A stretch of DNA of 64,000 bases from Spirometra erinaceieuropaei. Taxonomy: Eukaryota > Platyhelminthes > Cestoda > Diphyllobothriidea > Diphyllobothriidae. This document shows, one piece after another, positions 23,075 to 33,582 of this stretch. Every line of letters begins with the position of its first letter. The stretch's first letter is position 1. The notes beneath the pieces were generated by a model. The model was not told where the DNA came from, ran no database searches, and saw only the letters and a list, made by a program, of their open reading frames with translations. The position numbers and the translations under genes were made by a program. The stretch is from assembly GCA_902702965.1 (NCBI GenBank), contig CACRXP010000153.1, positions 287,700 through 351,699 on the forward strand, written 5' to 3'.

Positions 23075-24068
23075 TACAGTGCGTGACCTATCTCATGAAA
23101 TGTTGGCTGTAATTCTGAAATGCGTTTTCGATTAGGAAGGATTACTTGGTCGCGGTTGTGATACTGATTTTCTTAAGGCATACTCTTATAACATTTTGGA
23201 CTCGGCAGGATGTCGGCTTTTAAATGCACTCCTTTTTAATCTCCTGTAGAAAGTGTGCTCAAAAAAATGACTACTTAAGTAGCATGCATTATTCCCATTG
23301 ATTTTAGATGGTCTTGGAAATTCAAATATATTTTATAGAAACCACAAACAAAAATATGCTTTCTTTTAGTCAATCATTAGAGAATCACGTCTTCTTTATA
23401 TTTATACTTGAGGAAGAAGTATAATTAGGTTTTAAAAAAGTTTTCCAATTGCCGAAAAATTTGGAGCCTGATCCTTCGTTGCATTAACGCTAAGTGATTT
23501 CACTTTACAAGGTGCATGCGTTCGACGTAAAGAAAATCCCATATTGTTCTGTAGGTAAAGAGATATCATACAGGGTCCATGAAATTTTGCAATGGATACG
23601 GACCATGTTGTACATTTCATGAGGAGCAGTGGTAAACGGCCAGGTACGATGGTATGTGAATGGACATATCGCGGTCTTAAAAAGTCTCATAATTTGAAAC
23701 TTTTTTAAACCCTAATTATAATCCTTTCTTAAGCATAAAATATAAAGAAAACGTAATTATCTATTGATTGACTAAAAGGAAGCATATTTTTGTTTATGGT
23801 TTCTATAAAATATATTTGAATTTCCAAGACCATCGATAATCAATGGGGAAAATGCATGCTACTTAAGTAGTCATTTGTTACCGAGCACCCTTTCTACAGG
23901 AAGTTGAAAAGATATGTATTTAAAAGCCGACATCCTGCCAAGTCCATAATTTTATAAGAGTATGCCTTAAGATAATCAGTATCACAACCGCGACCAAGTA
24001 ATCCTTCCTAATCAAAAACGCATTTCAGAATTACAGCCAACATTTCATGAGATAGGTCAGGCACTGTA
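23075..24068. repeat. long foldback (inverted-repeat) element
   Basis: Left arm about 23,075-23,445 and right arm about 23,695-24,068 are near-perfect reverse complements over roughly 370 bases; for example GACCTATCTCATGAAATG on the left matches CATTTCATGAGATAGGTC on the right. The 250-base middle is partly shared with the 34.8 kb copy, so arms and loop move as one unit. The minus-strand frames of about 60 codons in the loop are not supported as genes. I saw no transposase and no clear target duplication. Confidence 0.85.
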
Positions 24069-25411
24069 TTATTTAACAGTTTATGTATAAAACCTCAGCC
24101 GCAAATAAAAAATACAGCATTATTTTGCCATCCTGATTTTCTCCTCAACTATACAATACTCAAATAGGGATTGAAAGCATTGTAGTTTTTTCCAGGAAAT
24201 ACAGCTTATATTTTATGGTTGTATCTTCCTTCTGTAGTCAACGGATCATTGCCAATCGGAAGCATTTATTATCCGCATGTAAAAAGTCAACTAAAAGGAA
24301 CAATTTTTGGACAAACTGCCATTTTGTAAGGTTTTCGGATCATTCGTTCACCCGGTGCCTTTATTGCAGGGAATCTGAACCAAACGCTTGTTAGCAATTT
24401 TATATTTTTTTCAGACACAATTTCCTTTGACAGGGTACTTGAAATGTTCCTAAATAAAATTTGGTGACCTACATCATCTTATTGACGGGAAGGGTTTGAT
24501 TAAGTTAGTTGCCGGCCATTAGATAAATACGAAACGGCGAGAGGGCCTCAAATTTCGATTGATAAAATACAGTAGTTTTATTACTTCGTAGCGAGTTATG
24601 CATTTATTCCGTTTCCCTCTACATATATAGCTCCATTGCAAAATACAAAAAGATATTAACACGTTTTACCAATAAAACAAACGAGAATGTAACTTCCCAG
24701 TATGGGTAAAAACGTGAAAGCTGACAGTGTGCGTCACATCATAGGCATTAAATTCATTTTTTAAACAAAGTAATTTCCGTCCCAAATTGTTTTTCCCTTG
24801 AGGTTAAAAGGTATAGGCAGATAATATATGGATAAATTTTTTGCGACTGCATTTAAATATTCTATAGATGTAGCAGACAAAGCAAAGGTTTTCATTTTGT
24901 ATGCAATAAGATCTGGCTGTGCGGTTTAACCTTACTTGCACTTTAAGTTAAATATATTAGAACATATACATATTTTAATATTTTCGGGCACGCATGTTCA
25001 ACGGAGTGCACACAAAGGAAACGATTGAAAGAGAAGCGCGGTCGTGCAGGTTGAGTGGCATAGTCACTTTAGTTGCTTGACGTCAAATATATAGCATGGC
25101 AGTGCTTTTAACTTCTACCTAATTTACTCTGAAAAACGGAGAGGAAGACAAAAAAATGATTTCGACTTTTGTACATAGTCGACTAGCTATAAAACACCAA
25201 TAAGGGATAATTGTATTTTTGATTGGAAGCCACTTTTGACATGCTTCTACCTCTGACCATGGACTCTTGCACGCTTCCGCAGGCTCAAGACAATAACACA
25301 ATGTTAAGGTGATCCAAAACCTGTTATTCTTCCAACAAGTCAAGAAGTAACTTTACTCTGTGGTATTTCATGTACTACTACAATACGGACTGCTAAACAA
25401 CAGTAAAATGA
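24069..25411. other. no recognisable feature
   Basis: AT-rich with no supported gene. The 74-codon minus frame at 25,119-25,343 has no recognisable domain. Confidence 0.45.
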
Positions 25412-25625
25412 GCCGACAAAGACAAGGGAGACCGGAATGGCCATTTCTGGCTTATTAGCCGTCATCAGCCAGTCATACCCAACCCCAAGTGTGGATCACT
25501 TGAGATTCCAACCCGGGATCTTTGGTCACGGAGTTGAACGCTCTACCATTGAGCCACGGGCCCGTTGTCCTGTCGGTTGTGATCGGGAATGTGGATCACT
25601 TGAGATTCGAACTCGGGATCGAGGA
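25412..25625 (-). mobile_element. tRNA-derived SINE, minus member of an inverted pair
   Basis: Reverse complement of the plus-strand SINE at 25.66-25.88 kb, almost identical over the shared parts. It has the tRNA-related head (near 25,500-25,580, with CCACGGGCCCGTTGTCCTG read on the plus strand) and a tail with an intact-looking hammerhead motif at 25,430-25,474. The head contains B-box-like GGTTGGAATC on the minus strand. The two heads face each other. Confidence 0.75.
25430..25474 (-). ncRNA. hammerhead-ribozyme motif in SINE tail
   Basis: On the minus strand: stem I 5' arm GACTGG, CTGATGA, C, stem II GGCT-AATA-AGCC, A, GAAA, a self-pairing TGGCCAT, T, and the stem I 3' arm CCGGTC. All core bases of a type I hammerhead are present; the H17 position is T, which the family allows. 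Stem III is only two base pairs. Schistosome SINE-like repeats and PLEs are known to carry comparable motifs. Confidence 0.65.
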
Positions 25626-25654
25626 TGCTCCGTAACCTGATCGGCGAGCGCCCA

Positions 25655-25980
25655 CTGTCATAATTGATATTCCCGATCAAAACTGACAGGACAACGCGCC
25701 CGTGGCTTAATGGTAGAGCGTCAAACTCCATGACCAAAGATCCCGGGTTCGAATTTTAAATGATTTACACTGTGGGTTGGGTATGACTGGCTGATGACGG
25801 CTAATAAGCCAGAAATGGCCATTCCGGTCTCCCTTGTCTTTGTCGGCTCCATCTTATCTATGTCTACTACTAGTCGCTGTGTGACTGCCTGCGAGGGTTT
25901 AAGTATGAGCCCCAAGGCACAACGGAACGAGCATGTTCCGTAACCTGATCGGTGAGCGCCCACTATCATAAGTAAAATGA
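25655..25980 (+). mobile_element. tRNA-derived SINE, plus member of an inverted pair
   Basis: Begins near CCCGATCAAAACTGACAGG. The tRNA-like head GCCCGTGGCTTAATGGTAGAG (A box) and CCCGGGTTCGAAT (B box) are easily read, followed by the hammerhead tail at 25,785-25,829. Beyond about 25,880 comes a second segment ending in CCGTAACCTGATCGGTGAGC, which also occurs at 25,628-25,655, and AGTAAAATGAGCC, which also occurs at 25,403-25,415. These repeats suggest one element inserted in or next to another. Confidence 0.75.
25785..25829 (+). ncRNA. hammerhead-ribozyme motif in SINE tail
   Basis: Stem I arms GACTGG (25,785-25,790) and CCGGTC (25,824-25,829) pair over six positions with one G-U. Core CTGATGA is at 25,791-25,797, stem II GGCT/AGCC with loop AATA at 25,799-25,810, GAAA at 25,812-25,815, and short stem III inside TGGCCAT. 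The C/A juxtaposition at the base of stem II is not a pair. Minimal stem III forms are known to act best as dimers; activity here is untested. Confidence 0.68.
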
Positions 25981-27595
25981 GCCATTTGTGAAAAAAGCCG
26001 TTGCGACATTCACAAAACTGCAGAGATGCAACGCGGACGGACAGGCGAAATCAACTTAAACTTGCCAGTCATGATCCCTGGAAGATAAGCGTGTAGTCAC
26101 CGCATGCCGTTGGGGTGTGCTGAATTTTTATCAAGTTTTTTTGAACAGATAAGTTCCTATAAGGCGAAAAGTTTTTTGCTGGCATAAGTCAATCGCATTT
26201 AAGGAAACCGCCCCACCCCAGTCAGTAGTGGGACGATGTACTCCGGAATAAGGCTCTGATTATGGCTGCGCAAACATTCGCGTTCTTCCGTACAGTATGA
26301 TCAGCTGAAAAACAAAATTTTAGATATTCTGTGTGATTGAAAGCTTATCCTGGAGATTTGGCTTACACATTCTGACTTTACTCATTGACTGTACATTTTG
26401 CTCACGATATTGGATACTCAAAAAGGTATAAATGGAGCATTCATCTTACAAACCAAATCCCATAAGTTATACAAATCGTGCAAGTATGGAAAAGAACGCC
26501 CTTTAGATAAAATAGACCTAAAGTGTACAGTTACTGAATGTCTGTTTATAACTCTGTCAAAAACAGTGAAATAAACTTGCTTCCGGATGCGCGTAGTGCA
26601 CTGCGATACATATAACGGACTTTAAACGCTGGCTTATACAACCGACCGCTTCGAAAGATCGGGTCATTGGCATGCGGTCGCTCAAAATGTTATGCTAACA
26701 TAAACCTGGACAACCTATCGAATTTTTGGTGCGGAATTTATAAACGACGTGCCCAGGAATGCAGTTTGGCATACCGTGAAGCTAGATGCATACCAAAAAA
26801 TACCTAAAACGCAGATAATTCAGGCGATAAAAAATTTTAGCAAACCCACTTTCCTTAAAAAGGCCCACAAGGTTTTTGAGGATTTTTGCATTGTAAATCC
26901 AAATGACGAATGCAGGAACAGACCCGTTTAAAAACAAAAAAAACAAGGTTCATTTAAGGCTAAACTTTCGAATATTTTAGCACACGATTAAATAGAATCA
27001 TCCGCCAAGTTATTTGACACAGCGATTTGCACATAAATGATCCCAATCGCTGTCTTTGTGTATCTTCGAAGACGCTTTGGGTGATTTACATTAAACACAT
27101 TTTTTGTTGTTTTGGGCCTCGATATCCATCCTCAGCCGCTCTTTACGGTTGAAACCCACATACATGGCGGAGAGTATAACATACAACCGGGACCTTATTT
27201 TATACCGTTCGTCATCGAAAGTGAATCTGAGGTTTCCTTGTTATCGTTGAAACAAATAGTCTTCATCCTGTGTACAATTTATCTATTTAAGTAATTCTGC
27301 GTCCGTTTCTAGAGTCCAGCATGAGCCACTGTGCAGTAGTCTTTCGTTCTCATTTCCAAAGAAAGTCTTTGCAGATGATGGTTAGTGGTTTGAAGTGTTT
27401 AAGCCACAGCACTGCGCTTGTGGAAGAGAGCAGAGCTCCTAAAAACACGCTCAAGTGGTGAACAAGACGTACATTAAAAAATTCGCCAAAGGTGTCAGAT
27501 TTTCACTTACACGCAAAATCGAAAATAGTCACAGAAAGGGCTACCGATGGTACAAGAAGTCCAGCATTTATAGCCCCTAGTTGCCCTCGAACAAT
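25981..27595. other. no recognisable feature
   Basis: No supported gene. The frames at 26,749-26,931 and 27,112-27,294 are short and have no family resemblance. Confidence 0.45.
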
Positions 27596-27745
27596 ATACG
27601 TACTATAATTGGCAACTCTCGCAATCGCCGTTGACGACGTAATTAGTGCGCTGATGGCTTGTCATTCCGCGTTCGAGTCGTTTTCTACCGCGATTTTGTC
27701 ATCGGTGTTAGATGCTGGCCTTACGATTTCTCGGCAACTTGGCAA
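27596..27745 (-). mobile_element. Penelope-like element tail fragment
   Basis: Matches 17,150-17,290 on the same strand (shared GACGTAATT, GATGGCTTGTCA, then CGAGTCGTT and GTTAGATGCTGG-like blocks). The hammerhead part is absent. It lies 200 bases upstream of, and opposite in orientation to, the PLE coding relic that follows. Confidence 0.5.
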
Positions 27746-27939
27746 GTACATCAAATACGACCCCACCCAATGCGAAAGCTGCCAGACGACGTCATGACAC
27801 TTGTTGATGTAACGTCCATTTTGCTTTAACTTTGTGAGATCTGACACTTGAGACCATCAAACTACTCCTACGAGTCATGTGAGATAAAACGGCGAATCGC
27901 CTCGGACACACCTGAATACCCTAACTGCTGACGTACTTT

Positions 27940-28470
27940 ATTTTTGACAGGAAAATCTACGATCAGATGAAGGGCCCACCCATGGCCAGGCCGTTTTTGA
28001 AACTCATCGCCGAGGTGGTCTTACAGCGCTCGGAGTTGTTGCTTTCCGAAAACGCAGACCACTGTTCTGGGTTCAGTATGTGGGCATTGTCTTCGTTGTC
28101 ATCAAGTGGGATTAAGTGTCGACATCCAAAAAACGTCTCAACGCCATATTCAGTCTACGTTGGAGAAGAAAGCAACGAGCTGGCCTTTTTGAATGTCCAT
28201 GTCTGCTGCAAAGATTGTGGTTAGTTGAAAATGAAAAAGTTCACAAAAATGGCAATTACAGCGCATATACTGCATTTCAGCAGCAAGGAACCAATCAGTC
28301 ACAAACGCAGTTACACCTTTTATTACGCCATATTTTAAAGTTTGATGAAGCCGAATTCCCTACAAGTGGTGGAGATCGCGTGATTCTTGATCTTCTCGAA
28401 ACATGGTTCCTATGCCTGCAATCCATCAACGAGCGCAATGATTACCCTTACCACATTAGGTGCTGAGGTA
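27940..28470 (+). pseudogene. Penelope-like reverse transcriptase-endonuclease, decayed
   Basis: Two overlapping frames together give a PLE order. DQMKGPPMARPF and LIAEVVLQRSE resemble the PLE block GTPMGSPxS...LIAEAVLQ. Next comes QYVGIVFVVI (about 28,073-28,102), where PLEs have the catalytic YVDD, so both aspartates are gone. Then KKRLNAIF, then LAFLNVHVCCKDCG (PLE: LAFLDVLVCR). The endonuclease end follows: ILKFDEA, LLETWF and QSINERNDYPY, matching the KFDEAK...ESW...SIN..NDLP pattern of the GIY-YIG domain. At least two frame changes and one stop break it. The region upstream of the GTPMGSP-like block is missing. Confidence 0.65.
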
Positions 28471-29050
28471 TTTCCTGGGCATGGGAATAAGTCGCGTGGA
28501 GAAGGCTTGAATGAGCCACAATCCCGGATGATGACATTGTAGTTCCCGGCCATCATGACCGGTCTGGCGTCTTGTTCAAGACTTCGCTGCCTCAAGGTCA
28601 TTCGCGCCTTTGCAGTGAGCCGTTTCAGACGCGTTGGCTGAAGTCCAAGACCAACAGTTGCGGCAAACCTGCGTCCGCACAGCCGCAGCTGCCCATGTGG
28701 CCACTTGAACACACCAACCCCTGCAACCAGCCATTGGGACACCACCCCTCGGCGAAGGCAACACTCTCTAACTGGACAGCTTTTGAGCTTGGCCGACAAG
28801 CCTACAAAAGCGGCTGCCACCACTATCCCAAGGACTTTCACGCATGACTGGACGCAGTCAACACCAGCCCTGGCTTCGCCGGTGGCCACTGCAGCCTAAG
28901 AGGACAATTGTGGGTTCTGCGCACAATAAACCCCTCATTCTGGGGCCTATTGTCTTATTCCTTCAAACATGGGTTTAGCCCTGATTATTGTAGTGCTCAG
29001 ACGCACATATTCACATCTTTGACCGCCCAAGATTTGGACACGGTATGACG
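28471..29050. other. GC-rich block of unknown nature
   Basis: Clearly richer in G+C than its surroundings, with overlapping open frames on both strands (159 codons on minus at 28,410-28,889; 91 codons on plus at 28,572-28,847). None resembles a known domain. An AATAAA lies at 28,924. It sits exactly between the PLE endonuclease relic and a PLE tail in the same orientation, so it may be a PLE 3' region with an insertion. Confidence 0.35.
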
Positions 29051-29445
29051 AGCCATCATCGCCTTAATTACGACTCCCACCGGTGATCGCGACAGCTGGT
29101 AATTGTAGTACGCATGTGGTCACACGACAGGTACACACTTTGTGCAATGGGTACTGTGTGCCTCGATCGCCCTTATCTGCGGATGCGTCTAATAAAGTGT
29201 TTGTGTATGTCAGCATCAAGTAGCTATCAGACTAAGTGCAAAGACCCTTGATGAACGCCAAGAACAGCAAATATTCATAGGTATGCAGTAGCATGGCGAC
29301 CGCGCACCGTAAATACTCCATTCTATTGTGCATGGACCACCCTAATGGGATATTATCACTGATGATGTAGCCAAGCTGGAATAGGAAACCTCAAGCAAAT
29401 AAAACTCTGGTCACAGCGATCGTGCCTCCTTCGTAGTGGAATATG
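29051..29445 (+). mobile_element. Penelope-like element tail (two nested pieces)
   Basis: The first piece (29,051-29,205) is the reverse complement of the 17.0 kb tail, with the hammerhead core deleted between CTTATCTGCGG and CTAATAAAGTG. The second piece (29,245-29,440) matches the 31.47-31.7 kb copy: ATATTCATAGGTATGCAGTAG, then CACTGATGATG, GGAAACC and CACAGCGATCGTGCC. The core reads CTGATGA...GAAA but stem II no longer pairs. Confidence 0.55.
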
Positions 29446-31040
29446 TCCTTAGCCGCCGCCTTCGTTTTGAGTCTCTGGGATCTGGATTTAAAGCATAGGA
29501 CGCAGGCCATATGTCGAGGTTGGTTTCCTCCTTTTGTGATCGCATTACCTTTTATCACTAGAAAGAATCTCATGTGGTAGGCAGCTTAAGTACACAAAAA
29601 CCGATTTCCAGTCTAAGTCAGCAACCGGTTTGGCCGATGGTATAGAGCACAGACGAGGTAAGTCCGGGTTGTCTGTTAGGTAAACTGGGAAGGCCAGTGC
29701 CCCTTTGTGGCAGATGAATTAAGTCCTTAAAATTCTCCCTGTACTCACACAGGGGCTGTCGAGGCATTTTGGGACGAGTTCACTCAAGGGAATTTAAGCA
29801 GATCTTTTAGAGCTGCAAAAGTGATTTACATTCTAAGTTGACGTGGATGACGGTTGGCTTGTCTGACAAGTTGCTGGATAATGCTACGGTAATGATTTGA
29901 ACCGTCATCGCCATTTAACTCGAAGTCTTGCCACCCCTAACAAGAAAACAATTGCAAGCTCCGGAGTAAATGATTAATGATGATGATTTACTGACGGCGC
30001 GCGTTTTATTTAGTGTCAGACTTATTTAGAAAGTGGAACTAGACCATAACTCTCCTCAAGTCCGAAGAAGGCTGATATCCTCTTGGCAGATTGACTGAGC
30101 CTTTGAGCTTCTACTTACACGCACTCAGGGGACATTGAAAGAATTTGTGACGTGTTTGTGCAGACAAATTTTAGCAGAAGTATTTGTCAAATGTTTCCAA
30201 AATTATCACGTTGACCTGTCGATACAACCACACGCAACTTGCGGACATGTTTTGACTGCTGTATCTTAGTTTTAATGGTCCAAGCATGGCATGTATGCTG
30301 AGAATTTAACTCCATTCCATAATGTCGGTAGCTAGTATTCTGTCCTTTCGCCTCAACCGTTTGGTTGTAAATGTCTCCATTTAATATTGTGGGGTTATAA
30401 ACACTGACATCATTTGTCTGATAAGATTAACGTTAAGCCGTAGCCTAAAGCGATGGTAGAGGTAAATTGCAGCCACTCCAAAACCTCGATGGATTTGTAG
30501 ATTTTGGGCACAATTTTGTCACCGGTTTTTGTGACGTCATCATACCAATGCTTTCTTCTAAATTTTCCAGAATTACAAGTTGTTTTTGAGCGCACACGAT
30601 TAAAATGTTGCTGCCCGATGAAGGTAAGAGTTTGGGTTCTTGTGCTTTAACGGCGACTAACTTACCGATACGCTGTTGGACAGCTGGGTGAGGAGTTTCA
30701 TGTTACGTTTATTTGTTACCGAGAAAAGATTACAGCTAAAGTTTCCAGTGCCTTATGAAGATTGTTTACGTTCATATTCATTCACACCACTTGAAGGCAG
30801 ATTTTAGGATGAATCCGCCACTGCTAACATGTAGTGGTAAAGCGTCGCAAATTTCATTTCAATGACAGCATACTAGCTGGAGCGTGGACGCTTCCCTATT
30901 TCACAAACGCTTCGAAACCTTTCGAGCGCTTTCTTGAACCATTTGGGGTGGGGAAATAGCACACAGGCCGGAGACAACTATCAGACCCTAGGGAATTAAA
31001 CCGAAAGACAAGCTGACACGGCTAAAAACGTGTCGATTCT
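29446..31040. other. no recognisable feature
   Basis: No supported gene or repeat match. Confidence 0.45.
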
Positions 31041-31710
31041 TTTATCGGATCTGGTGCAGTTTTGGATGAAGAAGCTACGTCGAAGAAACTGGAAGGCAGC
31101 TCTGAACACACTGCAACAGTGCGGATAAATGACGCCAGCCCTGAAGTTGCGGTTCATTCGACGAGATCCGACCACATATTCAAATTCGACGAGTTCAAAA
31201 TTCTAGCAAGAGGTGACAACTGCGTGGGCTGTTTAAGTCATTGTTTAGTTGTCCCCAGTTTATTGAAATGCGCCCTGATCTTCCACATCCATACTCGGAA
31301 CTGTGACTTTTCTTTGGCGAACTTTTAGCCACGCGATAAGCCTCAAGGTGAAGACTGTTCTTACGTCAGGGCAAGCGGATCAGATGGCCGAGAAGTCATC
31401 ACAACAACACCCAATACGCTTGACGAACTTTCTGCTAATAACTTTACGAAGTTGGCATCATACAGTCGTCACATCAAGTGCAACGATCCCTGATGAACGC
31501 CGGCAACTGCAAATATTCATAGGTATGCGGTAGCATGGTGACCGTATCCTTTAAATAAACTGGTCCATTGTTTTTCAACGAGCAGTATCGGCTATTGTCT
31601 CTGATGATATGTCCGAGGTTGAATCGGAAAATTCAGGTCAATAAAGCTTTTGTCCCGGCGATTGTGCCTTCTTATTCTTCATAAATATGTCCGTAATAGG
31701 CTCCTTTCTT
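31041..31710 (+). mobile_element. Penelope-like endonuclease end plus 3' tail
   Basis: The frame at 31,062-31,328 contains VRINDAS, HSTRSDHIFKFDEFKILARGDN, which fits the C-terminal part of a PLE GIY-YIG endonuclease (family pattern VRRNDAS...HS...HxFKFDEAKILARGDN). The frame then breaks before the usual ESW...SIN motif. A tail follows at 31,370-31,700 in the same orientation, related to 63.6-64.0 kb reversed, with a decayed hammerhead core (CTGATGA at 31,601-31,607, GAAA at 31,627-31,630). It ends about 300 bases upstream of the intact family gene. Confidence 0.65.
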
Positions 31711-32017
31711 CTGGCCTTACGCAATCCGGATATTAAGTATCTAAGACGGAACATATATCTACACTCATTTCTTTCGTTTGCGGTCAAATTGCTTTTAATT
31801 GCCGGAAAGGATCTAAAGTGGGTAAGCAGTTTAATTACACAATGACCGTTTGACTATCTAGCGCAGAATTCGAATAGCTTAATTTCTAATCTAGCATACG
31901 CCTCTCATGATCAAAATGGCTCACCAATGAGCACTGAGTAATCTAACTCTGAATTACGTTGGTGGGTGAAAATAAATTTATTCATAAAATGAGCATTTGG
32001 AGCTTTTGGACAAAAGG
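31711..32017 (+). promoter_or_regulatory. upstream region of the intact secreted-protein gene
   Basis: Weakly similar to the region upstream of the 55.6 kb copy (shared CTATCTAGCG- and AATAAATT-like blocks, and GACAAAA just before ATG). An AATAAATTTATT stretch about 40-50 bases before the start codon may serve as a TATA-like element. No other signal is evident. Confidence 0.35.
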
Positions 32018-33519
32018 ATGAAATTACTCATTGCGGTTCCTCTTTTGCTTCATGCTGTCAAATGTTGCTTTATTTCGAAAAATGCAATTCCTGAAAACAA
32101 CAGTTCTATGAGTACCACAGGTGACTGAATGATGCAAAAAATGGGTCTTTAGGATTGCTTTGTTGTCTTCCTTTGATCTGTTAAAACACATATTTTGTTT
32201 ATGCGAACGATTTCATTACTGCCAATTCTTATATATTTAGAGGTGTCAGTGAGCAGTAATTTAGACAATAAAAACCATGCATCAGCGTCAGTAAAGCATT
32301 TAGTGAATCAATGTTTGGAAATGTAAAATAGGTATTCGAGTCTTTGCATTTTTCTGCCTTAATAACATAAAAGAGTCTAACTGTACAACAAGGCATGTCC
32401 TAAAACTGGCGTAGATTATACCATATAGCACATATCAAAATAAAAGACATTCTGAGAACGAGAGTTTTAGAGACTAGGGACAAGCATTGAATCAATTATT
32501 TAAAGAGGCATAAAATATGCTCTAACTTTAAATAAATTACGCATATATAATAAAATTGTGACTTTTCATTTGTAAGCCCTGTGCTTCCAACGTCATATCA
32601 CCGATTTGTAAGTAGTGTCTGATGCTACCAAACGCAAACGTAGAAACAACACAACCTTAAGCAACTCATCCGTAAGATAGCCAACTGGGATGTATCCGTA
32701 AGTCCAGCTGCCTGGATACCACATGCCATAAAATAATTGTCATTTGTTAACACTGTCTCTGGATAATACGTTTTCTGATATTCATAGAAAAACACAAATA
32801 AGTTGGTTATTCATTTTGTTTCAAGAAACTCCCAACTGCCCGCGAATCGGTAACGAAATTTTCGTTGAGCATGTTGCGGAATACTTGCTGCGACAGGCAA
32901 ACCATCACGGGTTCCAGAAAATTCTACGAAACAGAAACGATTTGTTACTATTTGAAATGACATTCCAACTTCCTTATTTGCCTTTTAACTGTGCATTATT
33001 AGGAAGCACATCGCCTGAAAACTATTGGCGATATACGTGCCTATCTCCAATACCAAACACCGAAGTTATTATAGCGAAGTTGGTAAGAGGTGGCCGGAAG
33101 GAAACCTATAAACTATTTTAACAAACTGTTTGCGAATACTGTCCGTTTTAAATGTTCATGTTGCATGAAGACTCAAAATTTCATTTCTTTTTTAAGTATT
33201 AACCATTGCGTTTTTGTTTCAGAAGTCAAAATTTCAAGCTTATTATGACCCAGTGAACAACTTTGCTCGTGTTTTGCATAAACTACACGGTCTAGCACTA
33301 AAGGCCACTGTCGATATTACTTACTGGGAAGAGGAAGACAACCCGCCAAATATGATTCGGCTGTCCTCCCTGGGGCTGTCTAACGCAGACAAAAATACTT
33401 CGGGCAGTTCATACGAACCCATCGACCGCATCAACTTGGTAAATATGGGCGAAAGCGACTTCTACTTGTTTCTTAAGGAAGGATTTTTGAAGGCCCTGTC
33501 CACAGACTGCCATCTGTAA
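32018..33519 (+). CDS. secreted four-cysteine protein, three exons, intact copy
   Basis: Predicted exons: 32,018-32,120, 32,826-33,082 and 33,223-33,519. Splice sites are CAG|GTGACT, TTTCAAG|AA, TTG|GTAAGA and TTTCAG|AA; intron phases are 1 and 0 and the frame stays open, giving 218 residues. Residues 1-17 (MKLLIAVPLLLHAVKCC) look like a signal peptide, so the product is probably secreted. Exon 2 begins near NCPRIG and has helix-like VEHVAEYLLRQ. Cysteines at about 39, 90, 106 and 216 are the four shared by relatives elsewhere in the window, so two disulfides are likely. Exon 3 has LKATVDITYW and ESDFYLFLKEGFL. Exon 1 extends about 13 codons past the donor used in the 46 and 55 kb copies, where GT has become AT. 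I do not recognise the family and assign no function. Confidence 0.72.
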
Positions 33520-33576
33520 TTGTCAGTACTGTGGGACGTTGTGAAGTCTCAAAAGAACAATATGAATATTTTGGCA

Positions 33577-33582
33577 AATAAA
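33577..33582 (+). promoter_or_regulatory. poly(A) signal AATAAA
   Basis: AATAAA about 58 bases after the stop codon of the three-exon gene, followed by a T-rich stretch. Placement fits a short 3' UTR. Confidence 0.6.

Noticed and set aside
25437..25969. several 64-82-codon frames on both strands
   Set aside because: All lie within the inverted SINE pair and reflect its sequence.
28410..28889. 159-codon minus-strand frame in the GC-rich block
   Set aside because: No domain; open frames exist on both strands because stop codons are rare in GC-rich DNA. Kept only as an unexplained block.
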